Assembly (NCBI GenBank): GCA_946187345.1
Contig: CAMHQD010000015.1
Location: 1 to 53,471, forward strand
Reading direction: 5' to 3'
Source: an uncultured Porphyromonadaceae bacterium
GTDB lineage: Bacteria; Bacteroidota; Bacteroidia; Bacteroidales; Muribaculaceae
DNA length: 53,471 bases
The position numbers were made by a program, and so were the translations under genes. Below, piece after piece: positions 32,734-39,217 of the stretch (the first letter of the stretch is position 1; each line of letters starts with the position of its first letter). The notes under the pieces were generated by a model, which saw only the letters and a program-made list of their open reading frames with translations, ran no database searches and was not told where the DNA came from.

Positions 32734-35013
32734 TTAGAATCTCACAGTGAGATGGGCCAGGGCGTTAATGCCGGCCATCGGGTAGAACCGCGGATCGCGG
32801 CTCAAGGTGTAGCCTTTGGTCTTGTCTCCGCCGGGATATAGGGCGGCCGTCTGAGAGTAGCCGTTGGTCTCATACTTCTTGTTGAACAGGTTGAACACGC
32901 TCACCCCAACTGTGATTTCCTTGACGTAAGGAATCTTGGGCAGGCGATAGTTCAAGTGGAGGTTCGAGACAAAGTAGGGGTCAAGCGAGTCCTCCTTCGA
33001 GCCGGTGTTGTCAAGATATTGGCGGCTCACCCATTGTCCCTCGAGTTGTGCCGAGAAGCCCTTGGCGGCGGCGCTGATCACGGTGCCGGCAATCACCGAC
33101 GGCGAGAAGGCGATCGGCGTCTGCCCCATATTAATTGCCGTCTGGGTGTACATGTCGTCCCAAGAGTCGGCGTCGTAGTCGCTCACGTAGGCCACATAGT
33201 CGTTGATGCGGTTGCGGCTCAGCACAGCGTTAACGTCCCACCGCAGCCACGACGTGATGCGCCAGCCCGCCGTGAGTTCAACGCCCATGCGGTAACTGTC
33301 GGGCACGTTCTCGACCATCGGCTCGCCAATCTCGTTCAGGCGTCCGTTGAGCACAAGTTGGTCGCGATAGGTCATATAGTAGAGGTTCACGCCGGCGCTA
33401 AACGCGCTACCGGCCCATTCGTAGCCCACCTCGAGGTCGGTGAGGCGCTCGGCTCGCGGTCGCTCAAGGAAGAGACCGTCGGTGTAGTTGTTGCGCGTGG
33501 GCTCCTTGTGGGCCACACCCACCGAGGCGTAGGCGCGATGACCGCCACACGTCCAGTTCAAGCCCACTTTGGGATTGAAGAAGGTGAACTTCTCGTCAAC
33601 GTCGAGCACTTGCAAGCGCTCGGGCGAGGCTGTCCAGTCCCACTTGTCGTTGTCGCCGGTGATGCGATAGTTGATGTGACGCAACTGCAGGTCGGCATAA
33701 GCGCTCAGGCCGCCCACAATCATATAGGTGCCCTTGGCATAAATGTTCAAGTCAGTCTTGCGGCCGTTGTTGCGGTAGTACTCGTGGTCCGGAGCCAGCG
33801 GCGCGGTGTAGTTCTCCACCCAGAGCACGCGGCCGTAGTGGTCGTTGGTGTAACGGTTCACGGCGCCGCCCAACGTGAGGCTCAGCCGCTCGCCACGGTA
33901 GCGCGCACTTGCCACCAGTCCGCCAAACTTGCTCTCCACGGCCTTTTTGCGCACCAGGCTCGACTTCTTCACCGTGCCATCGGCGGTTTCTATCGGCTGC
34001 AGGAGGTACTCTTTCAAGGTGCGGGCGTTCTTGTATTCCTGATAATAGCCGTCGCCTGCCGTATAGTGCAGGCCGACATTCAGGTGCCAACGCTCGCCCA
34101 GGCGCTGGTCGAGCAGCAACTGGTAGTGGCGCTGGTTGTAGATATCCTTCTGGTCGTCGTAGAAACCCGTCACCTTGCCGTCGTGCTTGATTTCGCCGTT
34201 GGGGTTATAGGTTCGGTCGGTTGACAGTTGCTCGCGGCTGATACCGTCCCAGGCGTGATAGGTGTCCTCTTTACCGCCAAAGGTGACAAATCTCACGAGT
34301 GTTCCCGTGCCCTCGTTGCGGTAGGCCAACTGGCCGAGGTAACTCTGCAGTTTTGCGCTGGCGCGGTCGCGGTAGCCGTCGCTGGCCAGATGGCTCAGGC
34401 GCGCGTCAACGCTCCAGTGGTTGCCCAGCAGACCCGTGCCGGCCTTTAAAGTCACTTTGTGGGTTTTGAACGAGCCGTAGGAGCCGCTCAGTTCACCGTA
34501 AGCCTCGGTGCGCGGAGCACGTGTGACCATATTCACGCTGCCGCCAAAGGCCCCGGCGCCGTTAGTGCTCGTGCCCACACCGCGCTGCACCTGCACGCTG
34601 CCCAGGCTCGAGGCCAGGTCGGGCGTGTTCACCCAGTAGATTGAGTGGCTCTCGGCGTCATTCATCGGGATGTCGTTCACGGTGACGTTGATGCGTGTGG
34701 CGTCAGTGCCGCGGATGCGCATCGACGTGTAACCCAAGCCGTTACCGGCGTCGCTCGTGACCAGCAGGCCCGGCGTGGTCACCAGCAGCAGCGGCAGGTC
34801 CAGGCCGTGGTTCACCGCGTCGAGTTGGCGCGCGTTGATGTTGGTGTAGGCCACCGGCGTGGAGCCGTCGGCACGCGTGGCGGTCACGATAAGTTCAGCC
34901 AGCGTCACGCTGTCGGTGCGCACGTCATCACCTTGCGGCGCCTCTTGCGCCGCAGCACTCAGGCCGCAGGCCAGCATCAGCGCCGCCGCGACCCCATTAA
35001 ATTCTTTTCTCAT
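32734..35013 (-). CDS. TonB-dependent outer-membrane receptor, probably for thiamine
   Basis: The 759-residue protein has a signal peptide (residues 1-22), a TonB-box-like stretch (TLAELIVTATR), a plug domain (RIRGTDATRINVTVNDIPMND, split here as RIRGTDATRI and NVTVNDIPMND, and VQRGVGTSTNGAGAFGG), and a 22-strand-type barrel ending in a final aromatic strand (INALAHLTVRF). It lacks the N-terminal carboxypeptidase-regulatory-like domain of SusC proteins and has no SusD partner. The long leader contains a TPP riboswitch, which marks it as part of the thiamine regulon. A TPP-controlled TonB receptor for thiamine is known in Bacteroides, so uptake of thiamine or a derivative is the best inference. 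Confidence 0.88.
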   Translation of the reverse strand: MRKEFNGVAAALMLACGLSAAAQEAPQGDDVRTDSVTLAELIVTATRADGSTPVAYTNINARQLDAVNHGLDLPLLLVTTPGLLVTSDAGNGLGYTSMRIRGTDATRINVTVNDIPMNDAESHSIYWVNTPDLASSLGSVQVQRGVGTSTNGAGAFGGSVNMVTRAPRTEAYGELSGSYGSFKTHKVTLKAGTGLLGNHWSVDARLSHLASDGYRDRASAKLQSYLGQLAYRNEGTGTLVRFVTFGGKEDTYHAWDGISREQLSTDRTYNPNGEIKHDGKVTGFYDDQKDIYNQRHYQLLLDQRLGERWHLNVGLHYTAGDGYYQEYKNARTLKEYLLQPIETADGTVKKSSLVRKKAVESKFGGLVASARYRGERLSLTLGGAVNRYTNDHYGRVLWVENYTAPLAPDHEYYRNNGRKTDLNIYAKGTYMIVGGLSAYADLQLRHINYRITGDNDKWDWTASPERLQVLDVDEKFTFFNPKVGLNWTCGGHRAYASVGVAHKEPTRNNYTDGLFLERPRAERLTDLEVGYEWAGSAFSAGVNLYYMTYRDQLVLNGRLNEIGEPMVENVPDSYRMGVELTAGWRITSWLRWDVNAVLSRNRINDYVAYVSDYDADSWDDMYTQTAINMGQTPIAFSPSVIAGTVISAAAKGFSAQLEGQWVSRQYLDNTGSKEDSLDPYFVSNLHLNYRLPKIPYVKEITVGVSVFNLFNKKYETNGYSQTAALYPGGDKTKGYTLSRDPRFYPMAGINALAHLTVRF

Positions 35014-35028
35014 GTCTGAAAAATTGCG

Positions 35029-35064
35029 TCTCCCTTCTCCCTCTCCTTCCGAAGGGGGTGGGGG
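35029..35064. repeat. C/G-rich hairpin in the TonB receptor leader
   Basis: The plus strand reads CTCCCTTCTCC, CTCTCCTTCC and GAAGGGGGTGGGGGA, a degenerate dyad related to the repeats at 8719 and 37162. On the mRNA it lies between the TPP aptamer and the start codon and is purine-rich (GGAAGGAGAGGGAGAAGGGA). It may therefore form the expression platform or a ribosome-binding region. Confidence 0.5.
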
Positions 35065-35075
35065 ACAAAATTAAT

Positions 35076-35188
35076 AAGTTTTGTTCTCTACGCCGGCATT
35101 ATCCGGTTCAGATTCGATGGGTATGATCTCAGCCGTAACAATTCGCGAATTTGCTGCTATTCGCGACTTACAGCACCCCCAAACTCAT
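35076..35188 (-). promoter_or_regulatory. TPP riboswitch (THI element)
   Basis: Read on the minus strand the leader contains the conserved thiamine-pyrophosphate aptamer pieces in order. These are GGGGGTGC, a strong P3 stem (TCGCGAAT/ATTCGCGA inside GTAA/TTAC), CTGAGATCATACCC, GAACCGGATAATGCCGGCG and TAGAGAACAA. AGTTT at the 5' side and AAACT at the 3' side can close P1. Binding of TPP would lower expression of the TonB receptor downstream. Confidence 0.93.
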
Positions 35189-35200
35189 TGAATCGCGCCG

Positions 35201-35208
35201 CAAAGTTA
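35201..35208 (-). promoter_or_regulatory. Promoter of the TPP riboswitch transcript (-7 box)
   Basis: The minus strand reads TTTTTCGTAACTTTGCGGCG, with -7 box TAACTTTG just upstream of the aptamer. It lies back to back with the PAP2 promoter, so the two overlap in their upstream elements. Confidence 0.65.
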
Positions 35209-35218
35209 CGAAAAAAAC

Positions 35219-35249
35219 TTTGTACCTCATACTTTTTTTATTATCTTTG
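35219..35249 (+). promoter_or_regulatory. Promoter of the PAP2 phosphatase gene
   Basis: TTTG (35219-35222) and TATCTTTG (35242-35249) are separated by 19 nt, an exact match to the Bacteroidota promoter. The -7 box ends only 4 nt before the ATG, so the message would be leaderless or nearly so, or translation starts further in. Confidence 0.75.
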
Positions 35250-35253
35250 TGGC

Positions 35254-35925
35254 ATGATTGAATATTTACAACAGACTGACGCGTCACTATTGGTGGCCAT
35301 CAACCAGTGGCACAGTGCGGCGGCAGACGCCGTGCTGTGGATTGTGTCGAGCAACCTGGCATGGATAGTGCCTGTGGTGGCCCTGCTGATAACCCTGCGC
35401 GACAAGCCCTGGCGTCATGGGGTGATGATGATAGCGGCGGTGGCGCTGACGATTGCAATAGCCGATCAGGTGTCAAGCGGCCTGATTAAACATGCTGTGG
35501 AGCGCCTGCGCCCCACCCATGAGCCGTCGTTGGAGGGGATGGTGCGCGTGGTGAATGATTACCGCGGCGGGCTGTACGGCTTTGTGTCAAGCCATGCGGC
35601 CAACGCGGTGGGTGTGACCGTCGTGCTGTGCGCCGCGATGCGCTATAGGGCGTTGACATTGTCGCTGTCGTTGTGGACTTTGCTTGTGTGCTACAGCCGC
35701 ATGTATCTTGGCGTCCATTACCCCGGCGACATCCTGGGAGGGGCGTTGGTGGGCGCTTTAGCGGCCACTATTGTGCTATGGCTCGGAGGCTTGGTGGCGC
35801 GACGCGGCGGCCCTCAATGGCGGTTACCGGCATTCACAGTCGGTGACGCCCGGCTGATGACCGTGGCGGTGGTGCTGAACATCCTGGGCATTGTCGTCAT
35901 CGCCGCGTTGACTTCCCGCATATAG
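35254..35925 (+). CDS. PAP2-family membrane phosphatase
   Basis: The 223-residue membrane protein has five to six hydrophobic helices and the three phosphatase motifs: KHAVERLRP (K-x6-RP), YGFVSSHAANA (the PSGH-like SSH), and YSRMYLGVHYPGDILGG (SR-x5-H-x3-D). Such enzymes dephosphorylate lipid pyrophosphates such as undecaprenyl pyrophosphate, or phosphatidic acid type lipids, on the outer face of the inner membrane. The exact substrate is not decided by sequence. The ATG at 35254 is preferred. A frame extension to 35188 would run through the promoter. The gene stands alone between divergent and downstream promoters. Confidence 0.9.
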   Translation: MIEYLQQTDASLLVAINQWHSAAADAVLWIVSSNLAWIVPVVALLITLRDKPWRHGVMMIAAVALTIAIADQVSSGLIKHAVERLRPTHEPSLEGMVRVVNDYRGGLYGFVSSHAANAVGVTVVLCAAMRYRALTLSLSLWTLLVCYSRMYLGVHYPGDILGGALVGALAATIVLWLGGLVARRGGPQWRLPAFTVGDARLMTVAVVLNILGIVVIAALTSRI

Positions 35926-35991
35926 GCCTCTGACACTTCCAATGTGGAGTTAAAGAAATTAAACATCTGACGACGTTATTTCACAGTGGAA

Positions 35992-36023
35992 TTTGTTTGG
36001 TTGACAAAAAAATTGTATCTTTG
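35992..36023 (+). promoter_or_regulatory. Promoter upstream of the small conserved protein
   Basis: TTTG (35992-35995) and TATCTTTG (36016-36023) are 20 nt apart. The leader to the ATG at 36136 is about 105 nt and may serve the downstream udk-lptB cluster too. Confidence 0.75.
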
Positions 36024-36135
36024 CAAGCGGTACGAGACTTCGTCTCACAATACAAAATAAGCCTCTTCCTATCCTTCCCTATTGGAGAGGATGGTTTGGC
36101 CAAGCCCCACATCTATTATTAATAACAACAAATAT

Positions 36136-36390
36136 ATGCCAACAACCATCACTTTCAACGAGTTGCGCCGCATCAAGAATCAGTTGCCCGATGGCACCAT
36201 TCACAGTATTGCCGAGCGCCTCAACCTGCCTGACGAGTCGGTCAGAAACTACTTTGGCGGTTCCAACTATGAGTTCGGAACCAATATGGGCATTCACATT
36301 GAACCGGGCCCCGATGGCGGCTACGTCGTCCTTGACGATCCCACCATCCTTGAGATGGCTCGAGAGGTGCTCGCCAAATCCAACAACTAA
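36136..36390 (+). CDS. Small conserved protein, probable DNA-binding (HTH-like)
   Basis: This 84-residue protein reads MPTTITFNELRRIKNQLPDG and then TIHSIAERLNLPDESVRNYFGG. The pattern TIHSIAERLNLPDESVRNYF looks like a helix-turn-helix, and the C-terminal half (IHIEPGPDGGYVVLDDPTILEMAREVL) is a short beta-alpha segment. I recall similar short proteins in many Bacteroidales but no known function. The ATG at 36136 is chosen because the 18 codons before it carry no conserved sequence. It has its own good promoter and lies 141 bp before udk. Confidence 0.75.
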   Translation: MPTTITFNELRRIKNQLPDGTIHSIAERLNLPDESVRNYFGGSNYEFGTNMGIHIEPGPDGGYVVLDDPTILEMAREVLAKSNN

Positions 36391-36396
36391 CATAAA

Positions 36397-36528
36397 AGGT
36401 TGAGGGGTTGAGAGTTTAGCGGTTTAGCTATTTGCTGACGCAAATGGGAAGAAATGTATTAACCCCGAACGCGACTGCGCGAGGCTAAACCTCCAAATCT
36501 CTAAACCTTTAACGACTAACAACTAACG
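36397..36528. repeat. Dispersed intergenic repeat, copy B (upstream of udk)
   Basis: This is an inverted copy of the repeat at 28531-28648. GGTTGAGG and GTTTAGCG octamers lead into a core (about 36418-36484) with ATTTGCTGACGCAAAT, GAAATGTATTAACCCCGA and CGCGACTGCGCGAGG. CTAAACC/CTCCAAAT octamers and AACGACTAACAACTAACG heptamers follow, directly before the udk start. It holds no gene. Confidence 0.8.
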
Positions 36529-36531
36529 ATC

Positions 36532-37149
36532 ATGCTTATCATCGGTATAGCGGGCGGCACCGGCTCGGGCAAGACAACCGTGGTGCGTAAGATCATGGAG
36601 CGCCTGCCGCAAGGCGAGGTGGGCATTATATCGCAGGACAGTTACTACAAAGACTCCAGCCATGTGCCTGTGGAGCAGCGCCAGAACATCAACTTTGACG
36701 AGCCGGAGGCCTTTGACTGGGACCTGCTGCTGGAGCACCTGAAGATGCTCAAGAAAGGCCAACCCATCGAGATGCCGACCTATAGTTACTTGACTTGCTC
36801 CCGCTTGCCGGAAACAGTGCATATGGACCCGCATGACGTGGTTGTGATTGAGGGCATCCTGGTGTTAAGCGACCCGAGGCTGCGGAAGATGATGGACATC
36901 AAGGTGTTTGTCGATGCCGATGCCGATGACCGCCTCATCCGCGTCATCGCCCGCGATGTCGTGGAGCGCGGCCGCACCGCCGAGGAAGTCATTGAGCGCT
37001 ACCAGCGTGTGCTCAAACCCATGCATATGTTGCATATCGAGCCGGCCAAGCGGCACGCCAACATCATTGTGCCCGAGGGCGGACACAATGAGGTCGCGAT
37101 CAACCTGATCACCGATTACATCAAGGGCAAGTTGAATATCAGCATGTAG
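36532..37149 (+). CDS. udk: Uridine kinase Udk
   Basis: Udk phosphorylates uridine and cytidine to UMP and CMP in pyrimidine salvage. The 205-residue protein has the P-loop GGTGSGKTT near the N-terminus (residues 6-14), SQDSYYKD, NFDEPEAFDWDLL, PTYSYLTCSR and the lid region RVIARDVVERGRTAEEVIERY, all typical of the uridine kinase family. The length is normal. It starts after repeat copy B with the leader AACGACTAACAACTAACGATC and is followed 69 bp later by lptB. Confidence 0.96.
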   Translation: MLIIGIAGGTGSGKTTVVRKIMERLPQGEVGIISQDSYYKDSSHVPVEQRQNINFDEPEAFDWDLLLEHLKMLKKGQPIEMPTYSYLTCSRLPETVHMDPHDVVVIEGILVLSDPRLRKMMDIKVFVDADADDRLIRVIARDVVERGRTAEEVIERYQRVLKPMHMLHIEPAKRHANIIVPEGGHNEVAINLITDYIKGKLNISM

Positions 37150-37161
37150 CATATAGCGACC

Positions 37162-37202
37162 GGCCTCCCCCACCAATCCTTTAAGAGGGGTTTGGGAGGC
37201 CA
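37162..37202. repeat. GGCCTCCC hairpin repeat between udk and lptB
   Basis: GGCCTCCC and GGGAGGCC form a perfect 8-bp stem with an imperfect inner dyad (CCACCAATCCT/AGAGGGGTTTGG). It is related to the nested hairpins at 8719-8803. It lies 12 bp past udk and could attenuate read-through into lptB. Confidence 0.65.
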
Positions 37203-37218
37203 CTAACAACTAATACAG

Positions 37219-38109
37219 ATGAACTTGAAGTGGCCGTGGAGCCGAAAGGAAGAAATAGACTTTGACGCCATCGCACACCAACTGCGTCAGAGCGGCGAGG
37301 CGGGGACGCTGGTGCTGAGCACAAGCGACCTTGTGAAGCGTTACCGCCAACGCACGGTTGTGAATCACGTCTCGATAAATGTTCGGCAGGGAGAAATCGT
37401 CGGATTGCTCGGTCCCAACGGTGCCGGCAAGACGACAACATTCTACATGACCACAGGGTTGGTAATGCCCAATGCCGGCAAAGTGTTTCTCAACGAGGTG
37501 GACATCACCGGCCTGCCGGTGTACAAACGCGCCAAACTGGGCATCGGGTATCTGCCGCAAGAGGCTTCGGTGTTTCGCACACTCACCGTCGAGGACAACC
37601 TGCGCACCGTGCTCGAGATGACCGACACGACACCGGAATACCAACGTGACCGCCTTGAGCAACTCATCAGTGAACTACACTTGCAGAAGGTGCGTCACAA
37701 TCTCGGCAACCGTCTCAGTGGCGGCGAGCGTCGCCGCACCGAGATCGCGCGATGCCTTGCCATCAACCCACGCTTCATCATGCTTGACGAGCCGTTTGCC
37801 GGCGTTGACCCGATCGCCGTGGAGGATATCCAGAGCATAGTCTACCGGCTCAAGCAGCAGAACATCGGCATCCTCATTACCGACCACAACGCGCCTGAGA
37901 CTCTCAGCATCACCGACCGCAGTTACCTCCTCTTTGAGGGCAAAATTCTCTTCCATGACAACAGTGAGGCTCTTGCCGACAACCCGGTGGTGAGAGACAA
38001 ATACCTTGGCCACAATTTTGTGTTCAGGCGTAAGAACTTCGATTGGGCTGAACCTGCCGCTGATACCGAAGGCGAAGCCTCAAACACCGCGGGCGATGAA
38101 GTTCAGTGA
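37219..38109 (+). CDS. lptB: LPS export ABC transporter ATPase LptB
   Basis: LptB powers the LptB2FGC complex that extracts LPS from the inner membrane and pushes it across the Lpt bridge. The 296-residue protein has Walker A GPNGAGKTT (65-73), signature LSGGE (166-170), Walker B FIMLDEP (186-192), the FAGVDPIAVEDIQ segment typical of LptB, and the H-loop in ITDHN. It is about 50 residues longer than E. coli LptB because of an N-terminal extension of about 35 residues and an acidic C-terminal tail of about 25. The holB start lies 14 nt inside its 3' end. Confidence 0.95.
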   Translation: MNLKWPWSRKEEIDFDAIAHQLRQSGEAGTLVLSTSDLVKRYRQRTVVNHVSINVRQGEIVGLLGPNGAGKTTTFYMTTGLVMPNAGKVFLNEVDITGLPVYKRAKLGIGYLPQEASVFRTLTVEDNLRTVLEMTDTTPEYQRDRLEQLISELHLQKVRHNLGNRLSGGERRRTEIARCLAINPRFIMLDEPFAGVDPIAVEDIQSIVYRLKQQNIGILITDHNAPETLSITDRSYLLFEGKILFHDNSEALADNPVVRDKYLGHNFVFRRKNFDWAEPAADTEGEASNTAGDEVQ

Positions 38110-39217
38110 CATTATCGGCAACCGAAGGGCGGTGGAACGATTACGCGACATGATTGACAATGACCGTCTGCCACACGCCTTGCTGCTGCATGGCGCGCCC
38201 GGCGTGCCCAAACTCGCGCTGGCCCGCGCCGCGGCGCAATATCTCCATTGCACTAACCGCACACCCGACGGCGACAGTTGCGGTCATTGTCCGGCCTGCC
38301 TCCAGCACCAGACATTCAACCATACCGACACCACATTCTCTTTCCCTTACCTCAAGAAAGACGACGCGTCGACTTGCGCCGACTATCTGCCGCAGTGGAG
38401 GGAATTCCTCGCGCAATATCCGGTCGAGGACTATCAAGCCTGGCTCACGATTCTCAAAAACGACAATTCGCAGCCGCGCATCTTTGTCAAGGAGAGCGAG
38501 GCAATCCTCAACCGCATGACACTGAGTGCCTATGTGAGCAAATATAAAGTGCTCATCATGTGGCTACCGGAGAAGTTGCGCGATGATGCCGCCAACAAGT
38601 TGCTCAAACTCATCGAGGAGCCATACGACGACTGCAAGTTCATCCTCGTCAGCGATGACGCCAAGGCAATCCTGCCCACCATCTTCTCGCGCACACAACG
38701 GATTGAACTAACTCGCCCCTGCACTGAAGAAACAGCCGCACTGCTTGAGCGAACAGCCGGCCTCGACCATCGCGAGGCAATCGCCTTAGCCGCGACTGCC
38801 GACGGCAACGTGGTCGAGGCCATGCACCTGCTTGACAGCAAGGGCGAGAATATTGAGTTTCATGAACGCTTTGTCACACTCATGCGATTGGCATACTCAC
38901 GAGACCTGCCGCGCCTGAAAGCGTGGAGCGAGAGCGTTGCCGACTTCAAACGCGAGAAAGCGTGCCGCTTTCTCGCCTATGCCGCCCGGCAGGTGCGCGA
39001 GAATTATATATACAACCTGCGCATGCCGGAACTCAACTATCTCACGCCACAAGAAGAACAGTTCTCGACACGCTTCGCGCCGTTTATCAACGCCGGGAAT
39101 GTGGAGCAACTTCAGACGCTGCTCGACACGGCCGCGCGCGACATCCGCGGCAACGCCAACGCCCGCATCGTGCTCTTTGACACAGCAGTGAGCACCACAA
39201 TCCTGATCAAGAGATGA
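38096..39217 (+). CDS. holB: DNA polymerase III subunit delta' (HolB)
   Basis: Delta-prime is the stator of the clamp loader that places the beta clamp on DNA. The 373-residue protein starts MKFSDIIGNRRAVERL at an ATG 14 nt inside lptB. A frame extension upstream of it is just lptB read in another frame. The P-loop is degenerate (GAPGVPKLALA, no Ser/Thr after Lys), as expected for the non-hydrolysing delta-prime. The zinc module has cysteines in CTNRTPDGDSCGHCPAC. FSRTQRIELTRP is the sensor-like SRC/SRT region. Its stop overlaps the next gene as ATGA. Confidence 0.93.
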   Translation: MKFSDIIGNRRAVERLRDMIDNDRLPHALLLHGAPGVPKLALARAAAQYLHCTNRTPDGDSCGHCPACLQHQTFNHTDTTFSFPYLKKDDASTCADYLPQWREFLAQYPVEDYQAWLTILKNDNSQPRIFVKESEAILNRMTLSAYVSKYKVLIMWLPEKLRDDAANKLLKLIEEPYDDCKFILVSDDAKAILPTIFSRTQRIELTRPCTEETAALLERTAGLDHREAIALAATADGNVVEAMHLLDSKGENIEFHERFVTLMRLAYSRDLPRLKAWSESVADFKREKACRFLAYAARQVRENYIYNLRMPELNYLTPQEEQFSTRFAPFINAGNVEQLQTLLDTAARDIRGNANARIVLFDTAVSTTILIKR

